Source of the DNA: CAZOEL01 sp964578835
GTDB lineage: Bacteria > Desulfobacterota > Syntrophobacteria > Syntrophobacterales > Syntrophobacteraceae
DNA: 24,066 nt
NCBI GenBank assembly: GCA_964578835.1
Contig: CAZOEL010000092.1
Coordinates: 1-24,066 of the forward strand
Direction of reading: 5' to 3'
The notes beneath the pieces were generated by a model. That model was not told the origin of the DNA, ran no database searches, and saw only the letters and a program-made list of their open reading frames with translations. Made by a program: the position numbers and the translations under genes. Positions 21,825-24,066 of the stretch are shown here, piece after piece. Every line of letters starts with the position of its first letter. The first letter of the stretch is position 1.

Positions 21825-23334
21825 ATGCCAAAAGCTCAGCACCGCTCATGGGGAACCTGGTTTTTTGGAACTTTTCTGTTCATCTTCTTTGTGGGTGTAT
21901 TCGTTTTTGCCCCAGATAAACTACCGGATTTCAAACAGCGGATGCTCGCTATCTCCTGCGCTTTACTTTCTGGCCTACTTGGCTATTTCTTAACAGGCGA
22001 TTTGGGTATTGAAATCAGATCCATCAAATCGCGCTTTGGAGATGTGGGTGTAAAGGCAACAGGAGGCTTAGCCCTTTTTGTTCTAGTGTTGGGCTGGTGG
22101 ATCAGCCCACTTGCACCTATACAAACGGAGGAAATAGGAATAGAGCTTGGAGAAATCAAACACCTTTTGGAACAAGAGTTCCGAAAGCAACTCGGTGAAA
22201 AGGACATGCAGATAGCCTTTCTCCAGGGTCAAGTGCTTCAGCTTCAAGCAATAAAGCCATCTATTCAGGCTCAAGATTTGGCAAGACATATCCCCGATAA
22301 TGCCGATCCGTACACTTTGGCTTTAAAAGCCATGGCCGAAAGCCGATTCGATGATGCGAGAGAGCTACTAGTAAGAGCTCAAGAGAGCAAAGAAGTGGAG
22401 TTATCGAAGATCTATGAAGCCAGAGGACACACGGAAGAATATGCTGCCCGCTATAGCGAGGCGTTGGGCTGGTATCAGAAAGCTTTGGCACTGCGACCAG
22501 ATGATCTTAGCTTAATGAACCAGGTTGCTGGCGCATTGTACAACTCAGGAAGGGAAGAGGAGGCGATGCCCCTATGCGAGCGAGTTCTTGCTATTCGGGA
22601 AAAGACGCTTGCAGAAGACGATCCGAAGTTGGCCCAATCCCTCAACAATCTTGCGCTGGTCTACTATTCTCAGAAAAGGTTTGAAGAGGCGGAACATCTC
22701 TTCCAGCGCGGTCTTCCCATCCTGGAAAAGGCGTACGGAAAAGAGGATCTAAAAGTGGCCATGACTCTGGAGAATATGGGAAATCTCTATTATACTCAGG
22801 TAAGGTACGATGAGGCGGAACCTTTCTTCCAGCGCACCCTTGCCATTCGTGAAAAGGCGTTTGGAGAAGACGACCCCCGTTTGGCTGATTCTCTTATGAA
22901 TCTTGCTATGCTTATATACATTCCCCAGGAAAGATTCGATGAGGCGGAACCTTTCTTCCAGCGCACCCTTGCCATTCGTGAAAAGGCGTTTNNNNNNNNN
23001 NNNNNNNNNNNNNNNNNNNNNNNNNNNNNNNNNNNNNNNNNNNNNNNNNNNNNNNNNNNNNNNNNNNNNNNNNNNNNNNNNNNNNNNNNNNGGAGAAGAC
23101 GACCCCCGTTTGGCTGATTCTCTTATGAATCTGGTTGTGGCCATCTGTGCCCAAGGAAGATTCGATGAGGCGGAGCCTTTATTACAGCGCGGCATCGCCC
23201 TCTTGGTGAAAGAGCTTGGAAAAGACCACCCAAAGGTGAACACAGCTGTTATTTTTTATGCTCGTGTCTTAAGATATTTGGGCAGGTCTGCCGAAGAAGC
23301 AAAATTAAAGGAGCAATACCATTTCCTTCCCTGA
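21825..23334 (+). CDS. Membrane-anchored TPR protein (kinesin-light-chain-like repeats), split by assembly gap
   Basis: Three hydrophobic segments near residues 12-29, 40-57 and 79-95 anchor the N-terminus. A short coiled coil (about 104-140) leads to tandem TPRs of 42-43 residues built on the phrase FDEAEPFFQR-LAIREKAFGEDDPRLADSL. The 100-N run interrupts the array. Sequence before and after it is in different frames, but deleting all 100 N restores one frame through to the TGA at 23332, so this is one gene with an unknown number of missing repeats. AGAGG at 21818-21822 supports the ATG. Such proteins are scaffolds; the TPR array would face the side opposite or adjacent to the membrane. It looks more bacterial than phage and may be cargo. 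Confidence 0.8.
22808..22991 (+). repeat. Tandem DNA repeat within the TPR gene (129-bp period)
   Basis: The 55 bases at 22808-22862 recur identically at 22937-22991, and the 41 bases at 22863-22903 recur identically at 23092-23132 on the other side of the N run. Near-perfect repetition at DNA level shows recent duplication or homogenisation of TPR units and explains why the assembly broke here. Confidence 0.9.
22992..23091. other. Assembly gap (100 N placeholder)
   Basis: Exactly 100 N. Its edges fall at a point that is contiguous in the intact repeat copy (22862/22863). The true gap is therefore probably a whole number of repeat units, possibly zero, and not 100 bases. Confidence 0.97.
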
Positions 23335-23451
23335 GGCGATTGTGCTCTCTCACTCGGAGAAAATCGAGGAATACTATAATTCTTCCCGTGTTACTGCTCG
23401 TCTGAACTGAACCGTGGAAGCTCTTCAATGTGTAGAGTCGTGAGAATCGAG

Positions 23452-23607
23452 AACTAAATCGCTCCACACGTGATTGGTACACTCTGGTAGGGGGGGGAGT
23501 ATCGGCACCCGCCATACCATCAATGGCCTCATGGTGCAAGAGGCCCAAAATCGCCCCATGGCGCCAGGAGCCTCGAATGTACCAATCCTTCGTGGAACAA
23601 TTTAGTT
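23452..23607. repeat. 156-bp element with 29-bp inverted ends and internal hairpins (MITE-like or structured RNA)
   Basis: The outer 29 bases (23452-23480) match the reverse complement of 23579-23607 at 23 of 29 positions, including 9 perfect bases GATTGGTAC/GTACCAATC at the inner edge. Inside are nested CGCCAT/ATGGCG (23510-23515 with 23558-23563) and GGCCTC/GAGGCC (23525-23530 with 23540-23545) stems. The whole could fold into one long hairpin. It contains an eight-G run and no ORF. It could be a miniature inverted-repeat transposable element or a non-coding RNA. Confidence 0.6.
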
Positions 23608-23968
23608 GTCTAAAAAGAATATTTTGTCTCGCCAATAGATCTGCTGTCTAGTGATAGGTATTTACAGTTGCAATATGAAGATCATATCTGATCCATCAAT
23701 GAGGGTATGCAGGAAATGAGATTCAAGAGAGCTGTACATGCTTTGACTGCACCAGTTGACTTGAACATAAGCTTGAGGGGACCGAGCTATACTCGGCTAC
23801 TGAATCTCGAAATAGAATCACTGGTTTGTAGTGCGTGACTGCTCTCCACTTAAAGTTTTCTTTGTCAGGCTAGACTTTATTCATTCCTTTTGAGCCGTTG
23901 GACTAGAGCGTGTTATGCACTTTGATCTATGCTACATTAGCCATGCAGCCAATATTCCAATCTTCCGG

Positions 23969-24005
23969 CGGGTGATCCTCCGGTCGGCTCACGGATGATC
24001 GCCCG
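23969..24005. repeat. Long stem-loop near right edge
   Basis: Bases 23969-23982 and 23992-24005 pair at 13 of 14 positions (one G-T, one mismatch) around a 9-base loop. It is GC-rich compared with its surroundings and has no T tract. It may be the subterminal hairpin of a mobile element or a leader structure of a gene beyond the window. Confidence 0.55.
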
Positions 24006-24066
24006 ATCGAGCAGCGCTGAAGATCCACCTACAAATATCACAGCCAAAAGCTGCAATCGAGATCTT

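Larger units (their letters stand above)
23335..24066. other. Region without convincing genes at right end
   Basis: About 730 bp of AT-rich sequence with no ORF that looks coding. A minus-strand frame over 23249-23635 overlaps the TPR 3' end and the inverted-repeat element and reads like chance. The region holds an element with inverted ends (23452-23607) and a long hairpin (23969-24005). A TATAAT at 23375-23380 has no -35 partner. Confidence 0.5.

Noticed and set aside
21683..21919. 78-codon ORF overlapping the TPR gene start
   Set aside because: Different frame from the well-supported TPR protein, no recognisable pattern and no ribosome-binding site.
23249..23635. 128-codon minus-strand ORF
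   Set aside because: It overlaps the TPR 3' end and spans the inverted-repeat element; the translation looks random.
23900..23945. AGCGTGTTATG stretch as the end of an IS element
   Set aside because: It resembles some insertion-sequence ends, but no matching inverted repeat or transposase frame is visible before the window ends.
1..24066. CRISPR arrays, rRNA and tRNA genes
   Set aside because: No regularly spaced short repeats, no rRNA-like blocks and no cloverleaf were found on reading; the only tandem repeats are the TPR units.

Overview
The window looks like part of a double-stranded DNA tailed-phage (or prophage) genome. All convincing genes are on the + strand. Many stops and starts overlap as ATGA or GTGA, and many genes are under 100 codons. 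The recognisable functions are phage nucleotide-metabolism and DNA-processing genes: a Rad50/SbcC-like ATPase, a RuvC-like resolvase, dUTPase, a nucleoside deoxyribosyltransferase-like protein, a B12-type ribonucleotide reductase with two inteins, PIN-PhoH, ThyX and a dATP/dGTP diphosphohydrolase-like protein. No capsid, tail, terminase, integrase or host marker gene lies in the window, so the host cannot be named. A run of exactly 100 N shows that this is a scaffolded draft assembly.

Layout. (1) 1-2384: an intrinsic terminator, a small unknown gene, and a zinc-hook ATPase of the gp46/SbcC/Rad50 type. (2) 2385-2982: non-coding, holding copy A of a diverged repeat of about 105 bp. (3) 2983-8480: a tightly overlapping four-gene operon of visibly lower GC than its surroundings. 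It encodes a protein with two GHKL ATPase regions (the second a complete histidine-kinase core), a response-regulator-like protein, an unrecognised 242-aa protein and an N6-adenine DNA methyltransferase. This is the best candidate for an undescribed system. (4) 8481-8976: non-coding, ending in a palindromic promoter-like element. (5) 8977-11589: a TGT/DpdA-like protein followed by about nine very small genes, several with zinc-ribbon cysteines. (6) 11661-12636: starts after a second copy of the palindromic element, contains a small membrane protein and a RuvC-like resolvase, and ends in a terminator. (7) 12750-18508: dUTPase, deoxyribosyltransferase-like protein, and a class II ribonucleotide reductase interrupted by LAGLIDADG inteins at two catalytic-cysteine sites. 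(8) 18633-21410: PIN-PhoH, ThyX, dATP/dGTP diphosphohydrolase-like protein and a short ORF that runs into repeat copy B. (9) 21477-24066: a membrane-anchored TPR gene split by the assembly gap, then about 730 bp without a convincing gene but with a 156-bp element with inverted ends and a long hairpin.

How it may fit together. The phage genes remodel deoxynucleotide pools (reductase, ThyX, dUTPase, deoxyribosyltransferase, dNTP diphosphohydrolase). The TGT/DpdA-like protein raises the possibility of 7-deazaguanine DNA modification. The four-gene cassette and the TPR gene look like separately acquired accessory cargo. Each is preceded by a copy of the same diverged repeat and each sits in atypically long non-coding DNA.
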